Shown piece after piece: positions 55,990 through 64,000 of a stretch of 64,000 nucleotides of DNA. The translations under genes were made by a program, and so were the position numbers. Origin of the DNA: Mangifera indica (Eukaryota > Streptophyta > Magnoliopsida > Sapindales > Anacardiaceae). The stretch is taken from contig NC_058143.1 in NCBI RefSeq assembly GCF_011075055.1, forward strand, positions 7,579,057 to 7,643,056, read 5' to 3'. Position 1 is the first letter of the stretch; each line of letters begins with the position of its first letter. The notes beneath the pieces were generated by a model that was not told the DNA's origin, did not search any database, and worked only from the letters and a program-made list of their open reading frames with translations.

Positions 55990-57320
55990 CCTAGTGTGTT
56001 TGTTTCTCTTTTGTAAGAGTTTAAAGGACGTATTCCCTAAGGAGATTCCAAATGGACTGCCACCAGTTTGTAGGATCAAGCACCAAATTGATTTCATACT
56101 TGGAGCAACGATAACTAATCGACCAACTTATAAAAGTAATCCTGAGGAAACAAAAAAACTTCAGAGGCAAGTGGAAGAGTTGTTAAAGAAGGGATACGTG
56201 AGGGAGAGCATGAGTCTATATGTCATACTAATGATTCTAGTACCTAAGAAGGATGGGTCATGGAGGATGTGTGTCAACTGTTGAGTCATCAACAAAATCA
56301 CTATAAAATATTGCTATCCCATACCTAGGCTAGATGATATGTTTGATGAATTGTATAGCTCATATATCTTTTCAAAATTTGATTTAAAAAGTGGGTATTT
56401 ATCAAATTAGGATGAAAAAAGGTGATGAATGGAAAATTGCCTTTAAAATCAAACGTGGATTGTATGAGTGGTTGGTAATGCTATTTGGGCTTATAACGCG
56501 TCTAGTACTTTTATGAGGTTAGGGAACCGTGTCTTGCGTGTATTTATAGGCAAGTTTGTAGTTGTTTATTTTAATGATATACTTATCTATAGTCGTAGTC
56601 TAGATGAGCATAAAGAACATATGCATGATGTTTTGCTTGTACTTAGGAAAGAAAGATTATTTGGTAATCTTAACAAGTGTTCTTTTTGCACTGACCTGGT
56701 TGTGTTCCTAAGATTTGTGGTCTTATCTAGAAGGATTAAGGTAGATGAGGAAAAGGCCAAGGCTATTCAAGAGTGGCCGATGCCTACTTCCATTACTGAG
56801 GTTAAGAGTTTCCATGGTCTAGCTTGTTTCTATAGGAGATTTATGCGAGACTTTAGTATACTAGTTACACTATTAATTGAAATAATTAAAAGGAATGTAG
56901 GGTTTAAGTAGGGTGAGGAACAAAAACGTACATTTGTTTTGATTAAAGATAAGTTGAGTACTGCAACTTTACTTGTTTTACTTGATTTTTCTAAACTGTT
57001 TGAAGTTGAGTGTGATGCTTCAAGTATAGGCATTGGAGTTGTTTTGATGTAAAAAAATAGGCCCATAGCATTTTTCAATGAGAAACTCAATAGGGCCACC
57101 TTGAAATACCCTACTTATAATAAGAAGTTATACACTTTAGTGGGGGCATTAGAGATGTGGTAGCATTACCTTTGCCCACACGAGTTCATCATCTAGATAG
57201 ATCATGAGTCCTTAAAACATTTAAAGGGATAAGGTAAGTTCAACAAAAGACATGCTAGGTAGGTTAAATTCATAGAAACTTTTCTTTATGTTATCAATTC
57301 CATGTAAGGTAAGGAAAATG
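55990..57320 (+). pseudogene. B2 reverse transcriptase and RNase H
   Basis: RT fingers lie at 56040-56284 (IKHQIDFILGATITNRPTYK, RMCVNC), then stops. The palm lies at 56330-56600, with the catalytic box changed to YFND ([13 protein letters not shown] near 56565), losing the first metal-binding Asp. The thumb (SFHGLACFYRRFM) follows in the open frame 56468-56911. RNase H from about 56990 ([16 protein letters not shown]) is broken throughout. Confidence 0.85.
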
Positions 57321-57399
57321 TTATGAAAAATGCATTATCACATAGATATACTCTAATCTCAACTTTAGATACTAAGTTGCTTGGGTTTGAGCATATCAA

Positions 57400-58545
57400 G
57401 GATTTGTATATGACTGATGTAGACTTTTCCACTATTTATGATACTTGTTATAAAGTTGCATTTGGTAAGTTTTATAGGCATAAAGAATATTTGTTTAGGG
57501 AGAATAAATTGTGCATGCCTATAAGTTCCTTGTGTGAATTGCTTGTTGAGAAGCACATGGGGGTGGACTAATAGGTCATTTCGGTATAGCTAAAACCTTA
57601 GGCATCTTACAAGAGCATTTCTTTTAGCCACATATAAAAAATGATGTTGAGCATATTTGTAGTAGATGTGTTAGGTGTAAGCAAACTAAGTCAAAAGTTT
57701 TACCTCATGGATTGTATACACCTTTACCAATACCAAGTGAACCTTGGGTTGATATTTCTATGAACTTTGTATTAGGGTTGCCTAGGACAAGGAAGGGTAG
57801 AGATGTAATTTTTATAGTGGTTGATAGATTTTCCAAAATGGCATACTTCAATTCATGCCATAAAACCGATAACGCTAATAATATTGTTGATTTTTTTTTA
57901 GGGACATTGTATGCTTACATGGAATTCCAAAGATCATCGTGTTTGATCAAGATGTTAAGTTTCTCAACTACTTTTGGAAGTTATTATGGAGAAAACTAGG
58001 TATGAAACTCTTATTTTCCACTACATGTCGCCTGTAATCTGACAAGCAAACTGAAGTAGAAAATAAGAAATTAACTCAATTATTATGTGTTATGATTGAA
58101 AAGAAATTGAAAACTTGGGAGGAATGTTTACCATATGTAGAATTTGCATATAATAAGATGGTGCATTCCACTATAGTTTATTCCCTATTTAAGATTGTTT
58201 ATGGTTTTAATCCAGTAACTCCTTTGGATCTTTTGCCATTGCTTGTTGATGAGAGAACTAGGTTAGATGGGTAAAGAAAAGCAAAGCTTGTGAAATAGAT
58301 TCATGAGAAGGTCAAACAAAACATTGAAAAATAGACTGAGCAGTTTGCTAAGCAAGCTAATAAACGAAGGAAGAAAGTGGTATTTTAACAAGGAGATTAG
58401 GTATAGGTATACATGCAAAAAGAAAGAATACCTCAACAAAAAAAGTCAAAACTCCACCCAAGGGGAGATGGTCTATTTCAAGTCCTCGAGTGAATTGGAG
58501 ATAATGCCTACAGATTGGATCTTTTAGGTGAGTATAATGTAAGTG
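57400..58545 (+). pseudogene. B2 integrase
   Basis: The HHCC zinc domain is readable near 57550-57690 ([15 protein letters not shown] keeps its cysteines). The DDE core starts at 57712 ([32 protein letters not shown]). The second Asp (IVFDQDVKF) lies across a frameshift near 57940, and the Glu is in QTEVENKK near 58050. The C-terminal domain is decayed after 58260. Confidence 0.85.
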
Positions 58546-58605
58546 TTACTTTTAATATTTTTGACTTAACTTTTTTTAATAATACAGATTTGAAGGCAAA
58601 TCCTT

Positions 58606-58620
58606 TTCAAGAGGGGGGAG
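58606..58620 (+). promoter_or_regulatory. B2 polypurine tract
   Basis: aagaggggggag immediately precedes the 3' LTR. It is the primer for plus-strand DNA synthesis in this family. Confidence 0.85.
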
Positions 58621-59429
58621 TAATGGATACATCATTAGGGCATCGAGTCACAGGGTTGATCCACTTCAAATACTATTAGAACCAATTACGAGAAGTCAAG
58701 CCAAGAAGTTGCAACAAGCCTTAAATGGACTCATGGAAGAGCTTTGGTCCAAGTTAAGCATCATAGAGGCCGATTAGGTCAAGGAAGGCAGGGACTAGTT
58801 AATTTGGTCCAGTTATCAGTTCAAAATGGAGTAGAGGAATCGACCATGGGGGATAAAAGCCCAATCCAAGAGTAGCATGTCATATTCGGCCATCAAGGAA
58901 ACATTCAAGGGAAGGCATCCAAGCATACCTTGGTTAGGCCTAGAATTATGTTATTAGTATTTTTTTGTAATGGGCTAAGACTTGTTTTATTAAAAGCCCC
59001 AACTTTTATTTAAGTTATGTGTTATATAATGGGCTACTTAAATTTGTTATTGTTAAAACCCAAAAGTCATATTGGTTTTTAACTTAGGTTATTAGGCATT
59101 TAATTAGTTAATAGGCTTAAGTAAATTAGGTAGTCTATTGGGTTAAGGTCAAGTTAGGCCTTTACGGTTTGTAGACACTATTTAAAAAAACAATTTTTTT
59201 GGAAGAATGAACAGTATTGTGAGTTCAACCTTGTTTCAAGATTTCAGCTTCTTCATTCCAAATTATCAAAAACTTTTCAAGGTTCATCCTTTATGGTGTT
59301 CTAATCACTAATCTATACCAAGGTTCATATGAATTTCATTCGTATCGAGTCAAGGTGGAACTTGTTTTAATCCTAGACAAAGATTAATTCTTGATTAGAT
59401 TTCATATGTCGTTATTGAAGTTTGCATCA
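58621..59429 (+). repeat. B2 3' LTR
   Basis: It begins TAATGG (TG changed to TA) and ends TTGCATCA, 809 bases. It matches B3 and B1. The next bases (gtacg) do not match the bases ahead of B1 (ctact), so B1 and B2 are not the two ends of one insertion. Confidence 0.9.
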
Positions 59430-59559
59430 GTACGCTTGGACTAATGTCTGGTTTGAAGGTAAGACTCATCCATGGGCACATTTTTTCATGTTTTGGTTAG
59501 GTTCGTGAAAAGACTAATTAATTGTTTGTCTTTTTTGAAAATATAACCAAATGTTGACT
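59430..59559. other. No gene seen
   Basis: A short unassigned stretch after the B2 LTR, before the DUF1985-like pseudogene. Confidence 0.5.
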
Positions 59560-61110
59560 GTTTCTAGGGTGTCAAAGCCTTGCTTACATTTCTTTGTAGG
59601 GGTTCATCATCATGTGGTAAAACAGGCTCCTAGGTGATAATTTCTATTTGAGACAAAAGCACCAATAGGGTCTCCACCTCATCTTTCACATCAACCTTAA
59701 TAAATTGACACAAATATGTCATTGCATATTAACATATATAGAAAAGAACACATCTTATCAAAGATAACTACCATAAACTTGCATGATGGCAACTTTTGAG
59801 CATATGACTCTTCAAATGCTTTCATGTGGTATAACATGGATGCTTGAAAATCTTCTATCTTACCATGCAATTGTTGCATCTCCCCTTGTATCATCTTGAC
59901 TTGCTAGTCAAGTTATTGTTTAGTAGGGGTTAGCTTATGAGACTCTTGATGGTGCAACTCATAAGAGGTTAACATGCATGGCGGAGACATCTGTATGTGT
60001 AGGGATATGCTTGGAATATTGGTATGAGATTATCGTGATATAGACCCCCGTGCGAGGGAGACTTGAAAGGGAAGGAATGGCATAAGTGCATATATAAGAT
60101 CTAAACACTATGAGAAAGATGATCGATAAGAAGCATGATGTCCCAAAGTAGCATGTAAATTGTCAATTGATTCTATGGACTCTTCATCGGATGACATAGT
60201 AGGTAGCTCTTCTTTCATGAACTCCAAACACCCTAATATACCACTTCATCTCCCGATCAAGTAATGTTGGACGTAATATAGTTGTAATTAGATCCTAAAA
60301 CAAGCCAAATAAAACTTTGTTGTAAGTTAACAAAACATATCATTATATTTTATTATATACTATAAAAATTGGAAACTTTCATTTACCAGAGGTGTACCCA
60401 TAATTGCTTTAGCTTCATCCCACATTGAAAGGAAAATGGTCTTCTATTTGAGCATTTACGTGACACGGTCATTTGTGATGAGTAGCACATATGGCGATAG
60501 GTTGCTTATAATCTTATAAATCCAAAAATGCACTAAAAAAGGACACTAAGTTGGTTAGTACTAACAATAACATGTAATCAAATTATTTGTTAGATTGATA
60601 ATATGCTACTTACCTAGAATGCAATGAGAAAACCCATAACTGAGTAATTGACAATAAGGGGTGGCCTCGTGTATGCATTATATTTCTATAGGCAACACTC
60701 ATATCTTCCATGTATACCCCACCATATGGGGTCTATTGTGTTATTCCATGACAACATACCCTATAGATACCAACTAAATGCATTTAGAGCATCGACGAGA
60801 TGTAACATTTGATTAGATACCACATTTTTATTATTTGCCTCCAAAAAGAAGGAATACGCTACATACAAAGCTACAAATTTTATGACATTCTCATCATTGT
60901 CACCCCAAATATGGTCATTAACCACCCCTTCGATGTCTTGATATCGTAATAAACTACTAAGGTCAGGAAAGTATTGTAACATCAATCTAGGGGTTTCTAA
61001 ATAGTTCATGTAGTGTGACACATCTGTGTCATTTCTGAATAACAAACCAGTGACTAGTGCAAACTCTATTAGGCCAAAATGTACTTTTACACTATAGTTC
61101 TCTATCATGT
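59560..61110 (-). pseudogene. DUF1985-like gene fragment
   Basis: The 115-residue frame at 60761-61108 reads VHFGLIEFALVTGLLF, then VKFVALYVAYSFFLEA-like residues and HLVDALNAFSWYL, the layout of the plant DUF1985 domain (FxLITGL, FALYFxE, xLVDDLxAFxxYPWG). It continues past a stop at about 60758 with INYSVMGFLIAF-type sequence (60650-60600). Further downstream (59894-59697) lies a coiled-coil-like frame (IQGEMQQLHGKIEDFQASM). An N-terminal exon is missing. DUF1985 genes in plants are often parts of Ulp1-protease-carrying transposons; no Ulp1 domain was seen, so whether this is a host pseudogene or a transposon fragment is open. Confidence 0.5.
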
Positions 61111-62397
61111 TACCCCCAGTTAGTTAGATAGAAAAACACCACATGCATAAGAACGATGCTAAAACGAGTTTCTTCCAAACCTAAGAATCAACCAAAATAG
61201 GTCATCCGAAATATCTCTCGTTGTGTCATCGTCAATTTCTAGTTTATGACGTTAACAACATCCATATTCATTCAAACAGTCATTTACACATTAAATTTAT
61301 ACGCTTCATGACACTTGTATGCTCCCTCTTGGATATTGATTCAGTGTTCTTGCAATATAAATGGAAAACAAAAAAAAGAAAAAAAAAAAAGATACTATGA
61401 ACAGTGGCATTACAGGATTGTAGATGATCGTTTGATAGAAAGGTAGGCGAGATCGCCAATATTGGCAAGATTGTCTGTTGTTCTTCAAATTTCTCAAATT
61501 AGTCAACCAAATCACAGTCAATCGTGTGCTCAAATCAGCGAAAAACAAATCAAACAATCAATTGTCACACACCCAAACTACATCAACATAACAAAATCCC
61601 CTTTTTTTATAGATATATTCATACATCGGCACTAAACACCAATATTTATAAGATACATCAACAAAATTTAAATAAATAAATCTAAGTAGAAGTCACTCAC
61701 TTGTAAAACTCGGCATGTCATTCTTCCTAAAATCGGTTAGATTCAGATAACGACATGAATGGATGGAGAGTTTAATCTCGTTAGCGTTAGTGGATGAAGT
61801 GTTCATCGTAAGTATCGGTTCTCCTTCTCGTCGGCGTAGGTGTTGACATTGGCTACTTCTTCTTCTTCATATGATGGCTTCTTCCTCTTCATAGTGGAGG
61901 CTTCGAAAGAGAGAATATTTTTAGAATTTGGGGAAAGTGACTTTGTAGAGGCTTAGAAAGGGAGAAGATTTTTTTAATTAATTTGGGGAAAATGATTAGC
62001 CTCGGAGTTTTATATTCAAAACTCATGTGAACTTCCTTTTTAGCTTTGCATAGATTCTTTTACTTTGTAGAAAGAAATCACCTGTAGACTTCTTTTTATA
62101 TGTGAACAATGTAATCGTACAACTATCAAACTTTAATCATAATAAGAGCATTTTTAAAATTGTATATTCTATAATATATTTATTATATGTATAAAAAATG
62201 TGATAAAAATAAACACAAAAACCCAAATTGTGACATGTTTTTTAATATCTCATTAGGAAACTATTATAAAAGCTTCCACGTGAAAAAGTCAAACTAAGAT
62301 AAGAAGCCTGTGGTAAGTTGTCTGCAACATGAGAATCCTGGTCGAAATGGTGGTATCTGCATAAATTATGATAAATATTCACACGTCATGATAACTT
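61111..62397. other. AT-rich intergenic stretch
   Basis: No supported gene. It contains an A-run (61371-61390), a pyrimidine/TTC-rich patch near 61850-61900, and frames on both strands without recognisable domains (61280-61557). It could hold the DUF1985 promoter. Confidence 0.5.
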
Positions 62398-63365
62398 GTG
62401 TTTCTAAGTAGACACGTCAATTGGGTCAGATCGAATGGAGACCTGATAGGAAACATGAAAAAAAAGTACGACACGAGAAGATCCAATCCGATATTATAGC
62501 ATGTCAAGCTAGGCCATAGGCCTATTGTGCTAGGCATCGGACTTTAATATTAAGCCTATGGGTTGGCCTGACCCGGCCCGATACTGTTTAAAAAAAAAAA
62601 AAATTCTTGCTTTTACCTTGTATGCTTCCTTTTGCTGCTTCTGCTATAAGGCAGAAGCCTTGGTTCCTTCTGCCAAGGCAGAAGCCTTGGCCTACTTAAA
62701 TTTTTTATTAATTTTTTTGGTCTATATAAACTCATTCAATTTTTCTTCATTTTCACTTTCATTTACAAATTTCTCAATCTCAATTATTTTATTATATTTT
62801 CAATCTCATTTTTTCTCATCAACTCTCTTTCAGAAAATATCTGAATTCACAAATAATAATTCTTTGTGTTTATAATTTTATTTATTTTAATTTTATCATT
62901 ACAAAATATTATAAATAGATCAAATATCAAATGAATTCAATCCATTTGAATATTATCATAGTACATGTTTTATAATTTATACAGTATGTAAATTAATTTA
63001 TTTATACTATATTACAATTTATAATATTTTTTATCATGCAACTACAGTATTCCTCCGTCATAAATGAGAGATTATAAATAAAATATTCAGGGTATTGTCA
63101 TCGATTTTAATAATTGAAAAATAATTTATATTTAAAAATTTTAAATAATTTTTTTTAAATATTGATTAAATGGGTTGTGTTGACCTTTTTAAAATCTGAT
63201 CCGACCCATTTTATATAGGTTAGGCTTTAGGTCTTTATATATTAATGAGTTGACCCAATCCAAAAACCTATTACTATTTAGGCTTTGGGTCAGACTTAGC
63301 CCATTACCTTGATAGGTCAAGCCAGACAAGCCTGACTTAGCCTGACTTGACCCATTGACACTTTG
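62398..63365. mobile_element. Probable non-autonomous TIR element
   Basis: The ends are imperfect inverted repeats: cacgtcaattgggtca (about 62412) on the left and tgacccattgacac (about 63350) on the right. Near the ends are many GGGTCA/TGACCC and ggcctgacccggcccg motifs, as in plant hAT-like non-autonomous elements. The middle is AT-rich and non-coding. A target duplication was not resolved (tgtttcta and tgtttctt near the two ends are candidates). Confidence 0.45.
62648..62690. repeat. Two 16-base repeats with hairpin potential
   Basis: aaggcagaagccttgg occurs at 62648-62663 and 62675-62690. Each has complementary halves (AAGGC/GCCTT; CCAAGGC/GCCTTGG in the second), so each can form a hairpin. 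Confidence 0.85.
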
Positions 63366-63475
63366 TTTCTTACGAAAACGAAAGGCAACAAACCTCACCC
63401 TCTTCTTTAGCAATTAAGCCAGACAAAAAATTGTGGACCACGAACCTTTCACTAAATCGTCATCGCTAACGTCAC

Positions 63476-63483
63476 TATATAAA
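63476..63483 (+). promoter_or_regulatory. TATA box of the UGT gene
   Basis: TATATAAA lies 118 bases ahead of the start codon, a normal plant spacing for a 5' UTR of roughly 90 bases. The UTR is A- and C-rich and CT-rich near the start codon. Confidence 0.7.
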
Positions 63484-63600
63484 CTCTACCACTGACACAA
63501 AAACTTTCCACATATTCATGTACAAAACACAATCCTTGAAAGAATTCCAAGCTCCTTGGTCTTTCAATACAAAGAAAAAAACCAAACTCTTTCTTCAAAT

Positions 63601-64000
63601 ATGGCTCAAAAGCAACCCCACTTTCTCCTCGTGACCTACCCTGCTCAAGGTCACATTAACCCCTCCCTCCAGTTCGCCAAGCGTCTTGTACGAATTGGTG
63701 CTCGTGTCACCTTTACCACCAGCGTCTCCGCCCACCGCCGCATGACCAAATTCTCCACTCCCGATGGCTTGTCGTTGTCTCCTTTTTCTGATGGTTACGA
63801 TGATGGGTTCAATCCTAAATATCATGACACCTCACACTACATGTCAGAGATCAAGCGTCGTGGCTCCCAAACTGTAGCGGATCTCATCCTCGCGAACGAA
63901 AAGGATGGTCACCCTTTTACTTGCTTGGTTTACACTCTAGTCCTGCCTTGGGCCGCCGTGGTGGCTCGTCGACGTAACCTTCCTTCGGCGCTGCTTTGGA
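63601..64000 (+). CDS. UDP-glycosyltransferase, UGT75-like, 5' part
   Basis: The frame is open from the ATG at 63601 to the window edge (133 codons). It is the N-terminal domain of a plant family 1 glycosyltransferase, which moves a sugar, usually glucose, from a UDP-sugar to a small acceptor in the cytosol. HFLLVTYPAQGHINPSLQFA at residues 7-26 carries the catalytic His18. SVSAHRRM, DGYDDGF near residue 70 and FTCLVYTLVLPWAAVVARR near 107-125 follow the UGT75 pattern (anthocyanin 5-O-, crocetin and hormone-type glucosyltransferases). The sugar-binding PSPG box would lie beyond the edge, so acceptor and completeness are unknown. Its GC content and codon use are clearly higher than in the surrounding transposons. 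The start is supported by the TATA box and by homology starting at residue 7. Confidence 0.93.
   Translation, partial: MAQKQPHFLLVTYPAQGHINPSLQFAKRLVRIGARVTFTTSVSAHRRMTKFSTPDGLSLSPFSDGYDDGFNPKYHDTSHYMSEIKRRGSQTVADLILANEKDGHPFTCLVYTLVLPWAAVVARRRNLPSALLW

Larger units (their letters stand above)
53620..59429 (+). mobile_element. B2, Ty3/gypsy retrotransposon lacking its 5' LTR
   Basis: It has part of the leader, gag, protease, RT, RNase H, integrase, polypurine tract and 3' LTR. The 5' LTR, primer-binding site and about 900 bases of leader are absent; instead it starts at the A4 junction within an A-rich run. All frames are broken. Homologous to B1. Confidence 0.9.

Noticed and set aside
37313..59429. 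B1 5' LTR and B2 3' LTR as the two ends of one very large element
   Set aside because: Two separate gag-protease-RT sets lie between them, and the bases ahead of B1 (ctact) and after B2 (gtacg) do not match as a target duplication.
1..59429. Endogenous pararetrovirus origin for the RT sequences
   Set aside because: The gypsy elements have LTRs, primer-binding sites, polypurine tracts and, where complete, an integrase after RNase H. No movement-protein domain is seen.
1..64000. tRNA or rRNA genes
   Set aside because: None recognised. The tRNA-like matches are only 12-13 base primer-binding sites.

Overview
The window is a stretch of eudicot-type nuclear plant DNA made almost wholly of transposable elements nested inside one another. 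One protein gene, a family 1 UDP-glucosyltransferase, begins at 63601 and runs off the right edge. The evidence for a plant genome is: Ty3/gypsy elements primed by initiator Met-tRNA, L1-type LINEs with a DUF4283/CCHC ORF1 and a zf-RVT tail on ORF2, a BED/hAT transposase, a DUF1985-like fragment, and a UGT75-like gene with a plant TATA box. I cannot name the species. No tRNA, rRNA or CRISPR array was seen.

Layout. 1-4860: minus-strand gypsy element C1, decayed, with a duplicated polypurine tract. 4861-10855: gypsy element A1 (+). 10856-12644: LTR fragment C3. 12645-17600: decayed minus-strand LINE L2, with a solo LTR (B3, 5-bp target duplication) in its ORF1. 17589-18666: LTR-like block E. 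19069-20068: a fold-back structure with a 5'-truncated LINE (L4) in one arm. 20405-22472: plus-strand LINE L3, itself carrying a truncated LINE (L5). 22473-37312: a hAT transposon (-), split by gypsy element A2 (23405-35998, target duplication cttca). A2 in turn holds a full-length LINE, L1 (about 24676-30517), whose two ORFs are both open. 37313-48484: gypsy element B1 (+), whose 5' LTR is split by gypsy element C2 (37569-44118, target duplication agtta). 48485-52436: 5' half of gypsy element D, with a solo A-type LTR (A3) inside its primer-binding site. 52437-53620: inverted 3' end of an A-type element (A4). 53620-59429: gypsy element B2 lacking its 5' LTR. 59560-61110: DUF1985-like pseudogene (-). 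62400-63365: probable non-autonomous TIR element. 63601-64000: UGT gene.

How it fits together. The insertions give a relative order: L3, then hAT inside L3, then A2 inside hAT, then L1 inside A2. On the other branch B1 sits beside the hAT start codon, C2 and D lie in B1, and A3 lies in D. L1 is the youngest-looking resident: it has a 1215-residue ORF2 with endonuclease and FADD reverse-transcriptase motifs, overlapping ORF1 by an ATGA. All gypsy copies are broken by stops, frameshifts or lost catalytic residues. Host transcription is expected only from the UGT promoter at the right edge.

Limits: element families were assigned by reading motifs and comparing copies by eye. No database search or alignment score was available, and boundaries marked as approximate may move by tens of bases.
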